Source: Metaphire vulgaris
Lineage: Eukaryota; Annelida; Clitellata; Crassiclitellata; Megascolecidae
Assembly: GCA_018105865.1 (NCBI GenBank)
Contig: CM030856.1
Coordinates: 2,615,620 to 2,679,619, forward strand
Reading direction: 5' to 3'
Length of the DNA stretch: 64,000 bases
Each line of letters starts with the position of its first letter. Position 1 is the first letter of the stretch. The position numbers and the translations under genes are program-made. Below are positions 48,174 through 58,565 of this stretch, piece by piece. Below the pieces are notes generated by a model that was not told the origin of the DNA, made no database searches, and was given only the letters and a program-made list of their open reading frames with translations.

Positions 48174-51100
48174 GCAAATGATCATCTGTTGTAATTCTAG
48201 CAGTTGTACTGATAATTATGAAATCATCTTAACCACAACATAATGCACTTTCTCAGTTCACCTTACCGGAACGTTAGACTTCCTTTTGGAAGGTATACCA
48301 GACATCCTACTAATCGCCGACTTGTATGAGAATTCAGGTGCAAGTTTTCGCGTCGGTGGTGATCTTCTCTCCGCCAAGTTTCAGACATCTTCCTGTGTGC
48401 GCCAAGATTGGTCCTTGCTTCAGTCTTTTTCTGTGTCGCAATCTGAACCACGTTAACTGAACCACTTGCCAGCAACACCATGGATCGATTTCGGTTCTCC
48501 TCATATTTTCGACCGATGACACTAGTCTCCTTCTGCCTCGAAACGACAATGTCGCCAAATGTCTATCGGACTTCATTCTCGCAGCTGCCTCTCTCGCCCC
48601 AACGCTTCTTTGGCCAAAACCAGACTTCAGAATCTGGGCTTCGGCAATAGGCGTGTACACCAGTGAGTATTGGGAGCGAGTCAGTTGAGCCGACACACCG
48701 TTTCACGTATCTAGGCAGCATCCAGTCATCTGATGGCTAAAAAGACGTATCAGCCGGGCATCCTCTACCACGCGCTCGCTGAACAGGATCTGGAGGGACA
48801 AGCGACTCTCACTGCGGCTCAAGATACGCATAAACCGCACACTTGGCCTATCAACCCTATCAACCCTCCTCTGTGCTTCTGAAACGTGGACTTTGTGGTC
48901 TAAATACTTAAGAACATTGAAGGCATTTCACATCAAAAGTCTGCGTCTGATTTTGATAATCCGATGGTACGACTTAATCTCCAACACCGACACCTCTCTC
49001 GCGCTGAGCAGTGAGCATCCTTCACTGGCAGAAATGATGTGTGGACGCCGTCTTGCCCTCTTTGGACAGATCTCCCGTTTGGATGAAACTGTAGCAGCAC
49101 ATCGGGTACTCAAGGGCACATTAATTACACTCGTTCTGGTCACGTCGTCCCAATCGCTCTTGGAAAAGTACTCGCGGTCGGCCAAGGAACCGATAGATAG
49201 ACCAGCAACGCCATGACAAACGATCCACCTACCACTCTATGGCAAGGCGCCATACTGTACTTCGAGGACATGGACAGAACGACACTATGGCCTTCCTGCG
49301 TCGCTGCTTGCCTGACACCGGAGATCAGCGCCGGGCCCAAAGCTCGAAATCGAGTAAGGTGCGAACCTTTACCTTTACCTGTATTATTCTGTCGGCAATG
49401 TTATAGGCCGAATATATTGTACGCCGACTATATTCTAATTACTGTATTACCTGTATACAGTGTAGGTCTATTTTATTATTGGCGTATTATATTTTGAGCC
49501 TTTCATGCCATGAACCTTTTAGACTATAAGCATTTTGTGTATTATAGGCCCAGTGGCGTAGCTAGCCAATGCAAAAAGGGGTTGTTAACTGGAGGCACTA
49601 TGCAACTGAACACCAGCGGGGACCGCGGCCGACACCCACTACATCCCTCCTTCAACAAAAAGTCAACGGATTTACATCAATTGTGTTGGTCATATTTTTA
49701 TGGGGTTGTTTGGACAACCCCAAACAACCCCGTGGCTGCGCCACTGTATAGGCCTATGGTCCAGTAGTGTGCAGAGGGTGCAGAGGGGCGGGTGGGTCGG
49801 TGGCGCATCGACCAGCGGGGGGCATCAAAATCGACTCGGCGACCTGTTTTTGCTCGTCAACACCGGGAATACAGCAATACAGCACAGATGGGGAGCATCC
49901 AAATGGACTTTAGCCCGGGCATCCACCACTCTGCACGCCACTGCTATGGTCTGTTATATTACATCATCGGCTTATTATATCGTACTATAGGTCTTTGTCT
50001 TACGGGCCTATTATATTTAAGCTTATAAGGTTGCATGTAGGAAAGTATGAGAAGAACAGTTAGTTAATCTCACTTGGAAAGAGACAAAGGTCAGATCGTT
50101 AAGAAAACGCCACAATGCACGTCAGCAGATAATTATAGCAGATCGTATGGAAGCAGGGCAATAAGGCAAGGTTTGAAAAAACTCACACACACGCACAAAC
50201 ATACCGAGAGAAGCACGACAATAGCTTGTGGGTGTAGGCTAAGTAATTGCTTATTTAAAATTTTCGTTGGAGGTGCGTGCCACATATTATGAGACAGAGA
50301 TATTCATGCTATCTTCTAATCATACAGTCGAAGTCTTCATAACGGACCACCGCATGGATATGCCGTTGTCCTGTTGTCCAAGATCCAACAAATGATTACA
50401 CGATTTTCTCTCTTTGCCAGTGAAACATCTATTATTCTGGAAAGCGACTCTCTCACAATCACATGCAAGCCCCAATAATTATTTTGACAAAGTGAAGCAC
50501 CTGCCTGAGGCATCACGGAATCACGCTGATGGCTTACGTGACTCTGATGCGTCTGTTCTTGACTACTGGTACTTAGAGTCTGACATCAAACTGATCAAAG
50601 ACGGCAGAACTGTGCTTAATGCTATTCAGTCCTGTCATCTGCACGACAGCGATGAGCCATCGCACTTCAATCCTCAGGGGGGGACCGCAACTCAGTCTTT
50701 CTGCACTAATGGCACTTTTTATCGCCTGCATATTTAAATCGTGGGATCCCCGAGGGCTCGATTCTTGGGCCTCTATTGTTTAATCCATACACGACCCAGG
50801 GTGCTTATATACAGGATGGCGCAAAAAACCGGTCTATTAAATGTCAAACCTAAATGTGACTAGTCCGTTTATTTTGCGCCACCCTATATACAGGCGTCCC
50901 TGCACGACCCTTCCTGGTTCTTTGCTATACTTTGATAAGCTGCCGCTATCCTTCAGACGAAAACAGCTGATGATGCAACATGAGACCAAAATTACAGCCA
51001 CACCAGATAATTAGAACCTGTCTATCCTAACATGATCCGACGACCAATCGATGGCGAGGGACTGTTGGTGAAGAGGTGAAACCGATAACCCGACGACTAC

Positions 51101-53115
51101 CCTAGGGACCTCGATCGATGGGCAACGGAAGTAACCTGCATATCAGACAGGCTACGACAGAATATAAGAACCTAAACAACGGATATTCGAATTGCTCCAT
51201 ATGTTCCTCTGCTGGAATACTACGAAGCACGCCGTCTGAGAGACGACACTCTTTAATCTCTGCAGCAGAGTTGATGGCCATTCTATACGCCTCTGACTGA
51301 GAACGCAGGAAACCAACGTAACGATCTTCAGTAACTGCCTACCTGTGCTGCAGCGCAGGTCTTACACTGATGCTACTGTTGCAGTGTCTGTTGGCAAAAA
51401 ATATATACGCAGACCGAGCGTAACACTCAACAACGCTGGCGGACGTGTCCGGATCCTGGGCCATTCGGATATTAAGGGTAACAAGAAGGCCGACGAATTA
51501 TGACTGCGACTTAGCGCCGAAGACACGGAAATGCAAGACTGGCGCAGAAACCACTTTGTTGGAAATGGCCCTAATTTTGGTCGCATCTTCCATCATCATT
51601 AACATAAATACAAAAAGATCCTACATTGCAGGCTTCGTTTGGATAGTCTGCAACCAGCATCACGCGTGGCACGTCCCTCCAACGAACACTTTGAATAAGT
51701 AATGCTTGCAATCGACCTTCGGTAGAACAGGATCCGTTCAACAGTGAATAGTTTTAACAAATTAACAGACGTCTAGTCGTGGATGCGGATCTAAATACAC
51801 TTAGTAAAGAACAGCACGAACGACAGCCTTTCGTTCACCGGAAGATAACGGTTGAGAAGTACGAGCGGTTATGCTTTAATCCAAGCTCCGGCAGGGAAGT
51901 GAGTTAAAGTGACCAAACTTTACAGTTTGGCAGGAACTGAGACAAGAGTATTTCTCTTTTGTACCGAGACTTTCGTCTTATGTAATTTCCCTCTGCCGAA
52001 GGAGTACGAAACTGTGTCTCCGCGTTATGCACAGCTCTTCTTAAGTGAAACTGCCTATCTCCGTTCGCTGGTAAGAAGTGCAGCTACAATTGCTAAATAC
52101 TTGACAGAGCAGCCACACACAAATTTAAAACAAGTACAGCAACCGATTTGTCATAGACACACAAGACAGGACAGAAAGGGATTGAGCATGACGGAAAGGC
52201 GCCAGAAAACAAGCTAATTCGCACACTTTCACGAACGCTCAATCAATCAATCAATCAATCAACTTGTATGGCGCTACTTTAATAATAATGCCCAGTGCAT
52301 CAGCCGATGGCGCACCAAATCCAAATAGAATTAGAGCCAGGTCAATACGGAAGATCAGTCAGAACAGCGAGGGAGCAATCTAAGGGGGATAAGTCAAGTC
52401 AAACATGTATGTTTTAAGACCAGACCTTAAAGATGATAAATTATTAGCTATACGAAGTGATATTATTAATGAATTCCAGAGCTTAGGGTCACACACTGAG
52501 AAACAACTAGTGCTAATGATTGTGCGAGAATAAACAACAAATGAAAGTCCTGCCGAATACCTAGTGGAGTGATTAGTAGGTCGAGTGATAAGTCGCATCT
52601 TAAGGTAATAGGGTTCATTATATTATGTGATTTTAAATACTAATAGACAGATGTTATAATTAATTCGGTATTTGATAGGAAGCCAATGTAGGGACTGTCT
52701 AGCTGAAGTTATATGTTCGAATCTTGGAGTTTTGGATATGACTCTAACTAAGGAATTTTGTAGTCTCTGGAGTTTCTGCATACTTGAATTTGTGATGCCG
52801 AAAAACAGGGAATTGCAATAATCTAGGCGACTAGTTACCAATACTTTGACTAACTGAATGTGAACAGGCTTAGGAGGAGATGTCTGATGCGATAGATGTC
52901 CCGAATATGATAATGAGAAATTTTGCAGACTGAATTTATGTGACTAGTGAAAGAGAGGGAAGAGTCAAATGTCACACCAAGGTTGCGACAGAAGTGCTTC
53001 TAGAAACAACAATACCACATCTCCGAGCATAACAGAATCCAGAGATTTAAATTTGGTCGAGCTAGAGTACCTAATAGCACATTAGCACAGCTTCAACTAC
53101 TGAAGGAAATAGGAA

Positions 53116-53185
<70 letters not shown>

Positions 53186-54971
53186 CGATGATGATGACCT
53201 AATAGCAAGAACTCGGTTTTTGAAGAATTCAAAAGAAGTTTATCTTAATTCATCAATGACTGAATATTAGTGAAGGCAGTGGATAAAGTCTCAAACGATG
53301 AATTTGAAGAAGATTGATCAAAAGATACAAGAATTTGAGCATCATTAGCATAAAGATGATAAGCCACTAGATGTTCATCAAGAAGTGAACCCAAGGGGGT
53401 TGCATAGAGAGCAAACAAGGTCCAAGGACAGAACCTTGAGGGACACCACAAGACAGATCAGTGGGAGTTGAGAGATTTTCATCTGTTATCACTGATTGAG
53501 TGCGGGAATGTAAATATGAAGAAAACCAATGTAAAGCAATGTCAGAGATTCCAAACCAATGTTCAAGACGATGAAGAAGAATAGAATGAACAACAGTATC
53601 AAAGGCGGCAGATAGGTCAACAAATAAAAGCAGTAACTTTTCCAGCATCTATAGTCCGAACAATATAATCATGGACTGCCAACAGAGCCGTTTCAGTTGA
53701 ATTATATTTTCAGTAAGCAGACTGGAAAGGGAGGTAGTGCGGACTAGAACACAAGTGAGCATGTGTTTGCTTAGCAACTGTTCTTTCAAGAATTTTCGAT
53801 AAGAAATTAAGATTAGATATATGTAGGCCTATAGTTAGACAAGTTGTCAGGGGAGTGAGATGGCTTATTAAGTAGTGGGTGAACAACTGCATGAGCAAAT
53901 GAAGAGGGGAAACATCCTTCGAGCAATTATTATTAGACCCAAGATATCAAAACAATCTTTGAGAACTTGAGTTGGTAGGACATCCAGGGTACATTGACTA
54001 ATTGGTGATGTCAAGATTATCTGGCGAATTTCATTTTGGGTGTTGGGTCTAAAGGCAACAAGAGGAGTTGGTGGGGATTTCGGAAAAGAGAAGCCCGTTG
54101 AAGAAAATCTCTGAAATTTTAGGCGGATGGTGGATGTTTTATTGGAGAAAAATTGGCAGAAGACATCTGGGAGTGATGATAAAGAGAAGGAACCAGGTGT
54201 GACATTTGACTTTTCCCTATGAAGAATGCTATTTAGAGATTCTCAAAGTAGACGAAGATTAGAAGAATTTTGCGTGACAAGTTTAGTTAAATAGTTGGAT
54301 TTGGTCAAAGAAATCAATTTACGGACAATTTTTTATTGGTCCTTAAATTTCTGCCTGTCACTCGGTAGACGAAAAGACTTCCGTCGTCGTTCCAATTGGC
54401 TGCGACATCGCCTAGCTTCAGCAATGTCAGAATTGAACCAAGGTTGAGGTGATCGATTTGCAACCTTTTTAGTTTTAAAAGGAATAAGTGTATCAAAAAT
54501 ATTAAGAGGAACAGAATAACGCTAAAGAGGTTTGTTTCGCAATTAAATGGTTTTCTAATAGGCCTATAGCCTAATGATGAAAAGTGACATATAGGCTTAT
54601 TCGCAACTCATCTAGTTTACGGGTCACAGGCTATTCCAGATTTGGAAACACAAAATCTCAAAAGATTTTAAACGTAATTATAATTCGCCATTAGAAGGGT
54701 TAATAACTAACTGCATAATGTGCACGGCGGAGTGAGTTGGATCGACAGCGTCCAACGCAATAGTTGAATAGGTCTAAAATGAATGGATTCAGCAAATGAG
54801 CTCAAGTGACTGTATACAAACCAAGAACTCCCAGTCGGTAGTTGATTGTGACGACCACTATTCGTCCGTAAGCCGCCAGAACAGTTCCGTCGTAGGCATT
54901 TCCGGTTCCGGCATCGTAAGATTCGCCGTGAATGAACAAGACAACCGGAAGCAGACTCGTATCATTTGCAT
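34927..54971 (-). CDS. NLGN: neuroligin, last five exons, N-terminus missing
   Basis: Neuroligins are postsynaptic type I membrane proteins with a catalytically dead cholinesterase-like ectodomain that binds neurexins. The - strand exons, 5' to 3', are 54971-54822, 47933-47748, 46241-45401, 41442-41348 and 35780-34927: 2126 bp, about 707 residues, all phases matching. Conserved marks are [45 protein letters not shown], the loop Cys pair (LNCS, VRCL), [25 protein letters not shown] and the last ectodomain block [17 protein letters not shown]. The serine of GxSxG is Asp (GQDFG), so no esterase activity is expected. A membrane segment and a C-terminal STSV PDZ ligand follow. Signal peptide and first exons are not in view. 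The ectodomain alone could suggest another cholinesterase-like adhesion protein; the tail and aligned block favour neuroligin. Confidence 0.9.
35990..38460 (-). mobile_element. CR1-like LINE, degenerate, EN and RT
   Basis: On the - strand, 38076-37612 carries the endonuclease part ([25 protein letters not shown]). Further on the RT reads [14 protein letters not shown] near 36690, and the end ([21 protein letters not shown]) near 36100 matches the CR1 tails at 31985 and 58285. It has many stops and frameshifts and lies in the last neuroligin intron, in the sense orientation. Confidence 0.8.
38461..39112. other. neuroligin intron, nothing recognised
   Basis: AT-rich, with no coding or repeat signal I can name. 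Confidence 0.4.
39113..40300 (+). mobile_element. hAT-like element with transposase N-terminal remnants
   Basis: The ends are CAGTGGCGTAGC and GCTACGCCACTG. It contains an ATT microsatellite (39751-39800), then a short frame [20 protein letters not shown] (from 39821) and, in another frame, [20 protein letters not shown] (about 40071-40130). These resemble the N-terminal parts of ZMYM/hAT transposase proteins; this is tentative. Confidence 0.5.
40304..40365 (-). mobile_element. tRNA-like SINE head fragment
   Basis: The reverse strand reads gatggctcattcggtagagc, a near-perfect tRNA D-arm/A box, but there is no proper T-arm or acceptor stem, so it is not a functional tRNA. A matching ccgagtcgatagatcat occurs at 39124. 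Confidence 0.45.
40366..41130. other. neuroligin intron, nothing recognised
   Basis: No gene or named repeat seen. Confidence 0.35.
41139..41303. repeat. GAT-type trinucleotide-rich repeat
   Basis: Imperfect (GAT)n/(ATC)n/(GAC)n/(GGT)n tract. The Asp/His-rich open frame on the + strand is an artefact. Confidence 0.9.
41348..41442 (-). CDS. NLGN: neuroligin exon: end of ectodomain
   Basis: This is a 95-bp exon, with acceptor cttcatttag and donor gtaagta. It has 31 codons plus a base on each side and encodes [20 protein letters not shown] and [11 protein letters not shown]. The join to the previous exon gives RTGNPNG, matching TGDPNQ of vertebrate neuroligins. The join to the next gives [15 protein letters not shown], matching LYLHIGLKPRV. 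The phase match on both sides makes it secure despite its size. Confidence 0.9.
41628..41825 (+). mobile_element. Ty1/copia pol fragment
   Basis: It reads [19 protein letters not shown] and [20 protein letters not shown], which resembles the segment just before the RT of copia elements (RRSTR.., EP.T..EA..S....W..AM). No LTR or other pol part is near. Confidence 0.7.
41852..42001. repeat. T/ACT/ATT microsatellite
   Basis: Poly-T, (ACT)n and (ATT)n in succession; poly-Leu, poly-Thr and poly-Ile frames across it are artefacts. Confidence 0.95.
42002..42150 (-). mobile_element. possible LINE 3' end with TTGA tail
   Basis: A run of tcaa repeats (42114-42148) equals TTGA on the - strand, like the tails of the LINEs at 52215 and 63985. 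The words catcagtcgatggtcgctc resemble the 3' end of the LINE at 52280-52310. Confidence 0.45.
43670..44101. mobile_element. hAT MITE with internal duplication, perfect 8-bp TSD
   Basis: The ends are CAGTGGCGTAACGTGG and CACGCTACGCCACTG, with tcatagaa at 43662-43669 and 44102-44109. An internal copy of the right end (CACGCTACGCCACTGG) at 43827-43842 shows two tandem, partly duplicated units, each with a TTAGGG-like foldback (43745-43776, 43911-43935). Confidence 0.85.
44576..44628. repeat. inverted repeat (hairpin), 24-bp arms
   Basis: The left arm ttgacgcttctatgacgatc and right arm gatcgtcatggaagcgccaa pair with few mismatches around a 4-nt loop (aagc). Confidence 0.7.
45401..46241 (-). CDS. 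NLGN: neuroligin exon: main C-terminal half of ectodomain
   Basis: This exon has 841 bp, with acceptor tttttctag and donor gtatgt. It encodes [16 protein letters not shown], the Cys loop (LNCSTHD, VRCLKK), [30 protein letters not shown], a poly-Ser insert, then [14 protein letters not shown] and [10 protein letters not shown]. The acidic triad residue (SNEG) is kept, while the triad His before DE(V/M)PY appears replaced. The poly-Ser comes from a CTG-type microsatellite near 45561-45587. Confidence 0.93.
46435..46490. repeat. short dispersed repeat, copy 1
   Basis: ctctactgaaccaccacc and cacccagtttctgctgct recur at 47219-47260 inside the element 46847-47691. Confidence 0.6.
46847..47691. mobile_element. 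hAT-like element rich in agtttaacta words
   Basis: The ends CAGTGATGGGCACTAG and CTAGTGCCCATTAGTG are inverted repeats. Subterminal parts are made of attaactata/tagttaaact words. About 47169-47224 reads [18 protein letters not shown], possibly from the hAT C-terminal region. Flanks (acctcttc, acaacttc) match poorly. Confidence 0.6.
47748..47933 (-). CDS. NLGN: neuroligin exon: nucleophile-elbow region
   Basis: This exon has 186 bp (acceptor ctgcattcag, donor gtatcg). It encodes [39 protein letters not shown] and [12 protein letters not shown]. The nucleophile-elbow motif is GQDFG: the serine of active esterases is Asp, whereas vertebrate neuroligins have Gly there. A hAT-like element ends only 57 bp from the 3' end of this exon. 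Confidence 0.92.
48083..48172. repeat. CA then TA dinucleotide microsatellite
   Basis: (CA)n from about 48083 is followed by (TA)n. Confidence 0.95.
48245..49380 (+). mobile_element. LINE reverse transcriptase C-terminal half
   Basis: In shifting frames it reads [43 protein letters not shown]-like and then [17 protein letters not shown] and [16 protein letters not shown]. This is the C-terminal region of RTE/CR1-type LINEs. It lies on the opposite strand to neuroligin. Confidence 0.7.
49551..49746. mobile_element. hAT MITE, 196 bp, perfect 8-bp TSD
   Basis: The ends are CAGTGGCGTAGC and GCTGCGCCACTG, with tataggcc at 49543-49550 and 49747-49754. Confidence 0.85.
49762..49943. mobile_element. 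hAT MITE, 182 bp, perfect 8-bp TSD
   Basis: The ends are CAGTAGTGTGCAGAGGGTG and CACTCTGCACGCCACTG, with ctatggtc at 49754-49761 and 49944-49951. Its left duplication abuts the right one of the neighbouring MITE. Confidence 0.85.
50570..50890 (+). mobile_element. LINE reverse transcriptase fragment
   Basis: It reads [15 protein letters not shown] and later [18 protein letters not shown], i.e. RT motif B with E for Q. A small MITE interrupts it at about 50810-50890. Confidence 0.6.
50812..50886. mobile_element. small inverted-repeat MITE of about 75 bp
   Basis: aggatggcgcaaaa and ttttgcgccaccct are inverted repeats; tatatacag flanks both sides. The termini resemble Tc1/mariner-type ends; superfamily uncertain. 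Confidence 0.5.
51100..51720 (+). mobile_element. LINE RNase H-like fragment
   Basis: It reads [13 protein letters not shown] and later [15 protein letters not shown], motifs of the RNase H domain (AEL.A, GH....GNE.AD) found in some LINEs. Broken by stops. Confidence 0.6.
51721..52214. other. neuroligin intron, nothing recognised
   Basis: No gene signal. A + strand open frame of about 100 codons (51909-52217) has no recognisable motif. Confidence 0.35.
52215..54545 (-). mobile_element. LINE (CR1/L2-like), 5'-truncated, degenerate
   Basis: On the - strand in order: a region near 54496-54314; [17 protein letters not shown] (RT start); [20 protein letters not shown] (motif A), [14 protein letters not shown] (motif B), [14 protein letters not shown] (motif C, where D is N); then [18 protein letters not shown] and [16 protein letters not shown]. 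It ends in TTGA repeats (tcaatcaa at 52240-52261). An ATG microsatellite is inserted at 53118-53190. Frameshifts throughout. Confidence 0.85.
53118..53200. repeat. ATG trinucleotide microsatellite
   Basis: Long (GAT)n run inside the LINE. Confidence 0.95.
54822..54971 (-). CDS. NLGN: neuroligin exon: oxyanion-loop region
   Basis: This exon has 150 bp (acceptor caaatatag, donor gtttgt, both read on the - strand). It encodes [20 protein letters not shown] and [20 protein letters not shown] through NYRLGVLG. The usual HGG of esterases is HGE here. It is the first neuroligin exon found from the right; the preceding exon needs one leftover base. Confidence 0.9.
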
Positions 54972-54984
54972 CTATATTTGTAAT

Positions 54985-55215
54985 GCAATGCAAAATAATG
55001 TAATGCAATGAATAATTTATATAGCGCCTGTCGTGAGAAATACTCGGGGAGGCACCGTTAGTGAGTAGCTCAAGAGGCAGCGCTTAACGTCATAACGGCG
55101 GCGGCAGCACTGAGGCACATGAATAGTCATTCGTCAAAGCGAATATGACGATGGTCTTAGGACCCGGCGATGCCAATGTCCTTTTCGCAGAAGACTGACA
55201 ACCAACAAATCGAAT
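54985..55215 (-). mobile_element. possible LINE 3' tail
   Basis: aataatttatatagcgcc at about 55011-55028 is the reverse of the ggcgctatataaatta tail seen on other LINEs here; no coding part is identified. Confidence 0.4.
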
Positions 55216-55253
55216 CGGTCTGCAGGGCTCAATAATCGTGTAATCGTCTAATA

Positions 55254-55590
55254 CGGTGGCTCTCAAACTGGGGTCCGCAGTCCCATAGGGTCATAGGGGA
55301 CCGCCAAGCGGTTTCAGGGGACCGTAAAGGAATTACTTTCTCAGGATATTTCGCCAACGCCCCAGAACACAAAACACACCGGTGACTTTAAGAGGGCTGA
55401 TTTCTGTTGAAATTAAATTTTACGACTAAGATTAGCAATTTTTCTGATTAAATAATTAATTGACAAAGCAAGTAGCCTATGCGTTAATTACCTTTTATAT
55501 CAAATTCAAATGTTATAAGGCCCGCTAGTCATCACTAAAATTTCTAAGAGACTGCCACGCAAGAAATTCTAGCAAGTTTTAGAACCGCTG
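55254..55590. mobile_element. hAT (Charlie-like) MITE, 337 bp
   Basis: The ends CGGTGGCTCTCAAACTGGGG and AGTTTTAGAACCGCTG form inverted repeats; the flanks gtctaata and gtttaaat are imperfect 8-mers. Confidence 0.65.
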
Positions 55591-55813
55591 GTTTAAATAA
55601 AATGCATCTCTACATTTAAACGGTCTACAAAGTTAACCAGTAAGCTCCATCACTCGCCATTCAACAGGTTATGCGCCCAAGCACTAAGGTATCAGTATTC
55701 AGATGAACATTCGATCCAGTAACGGCAACATGACTGAGCGATATAAAGACCAATCGACGATACGGAACTAGTAATTGTGTCTACGTTCCTTTGCGACTGT
55801 TAAAGATTCTTAG

Positions 55814-56227
55814 ATGGCGTACTCAGCTCTAAGGATCGTGAAACTGAATAACAGTAACTATCAGACGTGGAAATTCAAAGTCGAGCTTCTACTGATTAAA
55901 GATGATCCGTGGGAAGAAATCCTTAAAATGGCAAACAAAGGACCGAAAGAATTGGACTTCTACTGGGAGACAGCCAACTACATTGTGTGCGTAAAGAGCT
56001 AAAAGCCACATGGAATGCCTTAAAGTAACACCATGAAAATTCTACACTTTCAAAGTAAGTTAATTGAAGAAACTTTTTGTGCCTCAAGACTAAGTGAAGG
56101 AGAAACACGTAAACTCTCCTGACAGAATTTGGAAGATCTAACTGATCAGTTGTTATATGAAACACTTGAAGAAAACATCCGAAGTTTCTTTACGAAGTTC
56201 GAAATGAAATTGGACATGCCATTGCAG
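55814..56227 (+). mobile_element. Ty1/copia gag fragment
   Basis: It reads MAYSALRIVKLNNSNYQTWK and FKVELLLIKDDPWEEI, the gag N-terminus of copia elements (LN..NY..WK). After a frameshift it continues TWNAL and SEGET. It is cut at 56227 by a hAT insertion. Confidence 0.7.
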
Positions 56228-57147
56228 CAGGGATGTTAGTCCTTGGCTTCGGTCCTGGCCTTAAGGACTTCTTAAAGACTACTTTAAGTTCTTGGTCCCG
56301 GTCCAGGCCTTGAGGGCTGAGTCCTTGGTCCTGGTCCTGGCCTTGAGGGCTGAGTCCTTGGTCCTGGTCCTGGCCTTACAGATAACTTGGTCCTGGTCCT
56401 GGCCTTGAGGTTGAGTCCTTGGTCCTGGTCCTTGAGGGCTGAGTCCTTGGTCCTGGTCCTGGCCTTGAGGGCTGAGTCCTTGAATTGTCCTTGAAATCAG
56501 TCATGGCCATATAAAATCTAGTTTGAAGTGTATTTGTTTAGTGAATGAATTCTATGTTATTTTTAGTCTGGGTGACTCCGCAGTGACAAATGGGAGAATA
56601 TCTACAGGCTATCAATTTGCCATCACCAGGCTCACAAATGACGATTGAAAAAGCTGCCTGTTCACAACAGTTTGTCCACTTGCAACCACTCTTTCAGAGA
56701 ATTCTATGCTCACCTGCGACGCCTGCTCCAGTGGAGCGTATATTCTCTGAAAACGGAATCATAATGCGCAAGAATGTCAGAAATGGGCAAGAATGTCAGA
56801 TACATTGTTCGAAACATTGGTGTTTTAAAAATGCAGCTCTAAGCTTAATAGCTGACTATGCTTAACTATGCAAAAGAGCAATGTTTGGTCTGTTCCATTC
56901 TTCAAATGCCAACTGTACTGTGCATCAGCAATCAGCAATGCATCAGCAATCTGGCTTATCATCTTGGCATTTAAATAACGGCTTAATTAGTATTACAGCA
57001 CATGTTGTTTCAAAGACTTACTAATTTTTTAGTCAAGTCCTTGGTTCTGGTCTTGGCCTTGAGGTCGAGTCCTTGGTCCTGGCCTTGAGAGTTGAGTCCT
57101 TGGTCCTGGTCCTGGCCTTGAGGGTTGAGTCCTTGTTAACACCTCTG
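56228..57147 (+). mobile_element. hAT element with gtccttggtcctgg arrays, 920 bp
   Basis: The ends are CAGGGATGTTAGTCCTTGG and GAGTCCTTGTTAACACCTCTG; flanks cattgcag and catttgcag differ by one base. Tandem arrays of tccttggtcctggcct with ttgagggctgag lie at 56240-56490 and 57040-57140, in the same direction. The core codes a hAT C-terminal fragment (next entry). Confidence 0.85.
56590..56865 (+). pseudogene. hAT transposase C-terminal domain (remnant)
   Basis: It reads FQRILCSPATPAPVERIFSE and NGIIMRKNVRNGQE, the hAT dimerisation signature. The frame has a Met start and stop, but 91 codons cannot make a transposase. Confidence 0.8.
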
Positions 57148-58565
57148 CATTTGCAGTGATAATCAATTAATCACTAAGAACTGGAAAAGAGCCACAAGAC
57201 TGGAGAGATGCATTAGTCAACCCACTGTTCAAGAAGGAAAAATGAAGCTAATCAAGCAATTACAGACCAGTGAGCCTAAATTCTGTAATCTGCAAAGTTA
57301 TGAGAAAATAGTGAAAGAGAAAAATTTGGAACATTTAACCAGACATAAAAAATTGTTCAAGACAGTCAGCATGGATTCTCACATGCCTCACCAACCAGTT
57401 AGACGTTCTGGAGTAGGTTTTTGATAAGATAGATGAGGACACAGCAGTGGACATAATATATTTAGATTTAGTCAAAGCTCTTGATAACATGCCTCTCAAG
57501 AGATTGGCTGCCAAACTGAAGTCCTGTGGAATACGGGAAAATATTCGCAGATGGATTCAAAATTGGTTGAAGGGAAAATATAGAAGGTTGGCATAAGGGG
57601 TGGCCATTCGGAGTGGGCGAGTCATTAGTGGAGTGCCTCAGGTCTCAGTGCTTGGGTCATTGCTTTATTATAGTATATATATATATATATAAAAATGATG
57701 AAGGATTACTATCCATAATTTAAAAGTTTGTCGATGATACAAAGATTTGCAGAAATATCGACTCTGTTGATGATGCTAAAATTTGACAGGATGGTCTAAG
57801 GAAATTGTTTCAGTGGTCTGTGGAGTGGCATATGCATTTTTATATCGACAAATGTTCTGTAATACATGTTGAGAAATCTAATATCGGTAATGGTAACGAA
57901 TAGGCCCTAGAGGAAAGGTTCTAATCACAACAACAACAACAAGAAAAAGACTTGAGAGTAATCAACTAATCATCCATAGAAGTATGAATCCATCTCAACA
58001 ATGTATGGAGGCAGCAAAAGGAAAACCGAATGCTGGGATTGATGAAAAGGACAATAAAAAGTCGTGACAGCGATAATTGTAAAACTATATAATTAATTAG
58101 TAAACTTATCTAAAATACTGTGTTCAGGCATGGAATCCATTTTTGAGAAAAGATAAAAAACTGTTAGAAAAATTGCAAAGACGAGCAACAAAGACGGTTA
58201 TTGGATCCATAATTTCAACTACAAAAAGACTTCAATATTGTGGATTGACAACATTAGAAAAGAGAAGGGAGAGGGGATTTGATAGAAACATACAAAACAA
58301 TGACTGGGAAAGTAGATGTGCCATATGATCGATTCTTTATATTGGCACACTATAACAGTACAAGAGGCCACTATTGCAAAGTGTTTAAGCAGAGGGTGGG
58401 TCCAAGAAAGAATTTTTTGTGCAAGGATTGTGGACAAATGGAACAGTTTAGACGAGGTGGAGTGACAGTTAAAACAGTAAACGGATTCATAGGCTATCTC
58501 GGAAAGTTATGTTACTACAGTTGTTTTCACACAGGCTTACTTAGCCTCCTAAACCTCTTGAAATC

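Noticed and set aside
45401..54971. Active carboxylesterase or acetylcholinesterase
   Set aside because: The nucleophile serine and triad histidine are missing, and the last exon adds a membrane segment and PDZ ligand typical of neuroligin.
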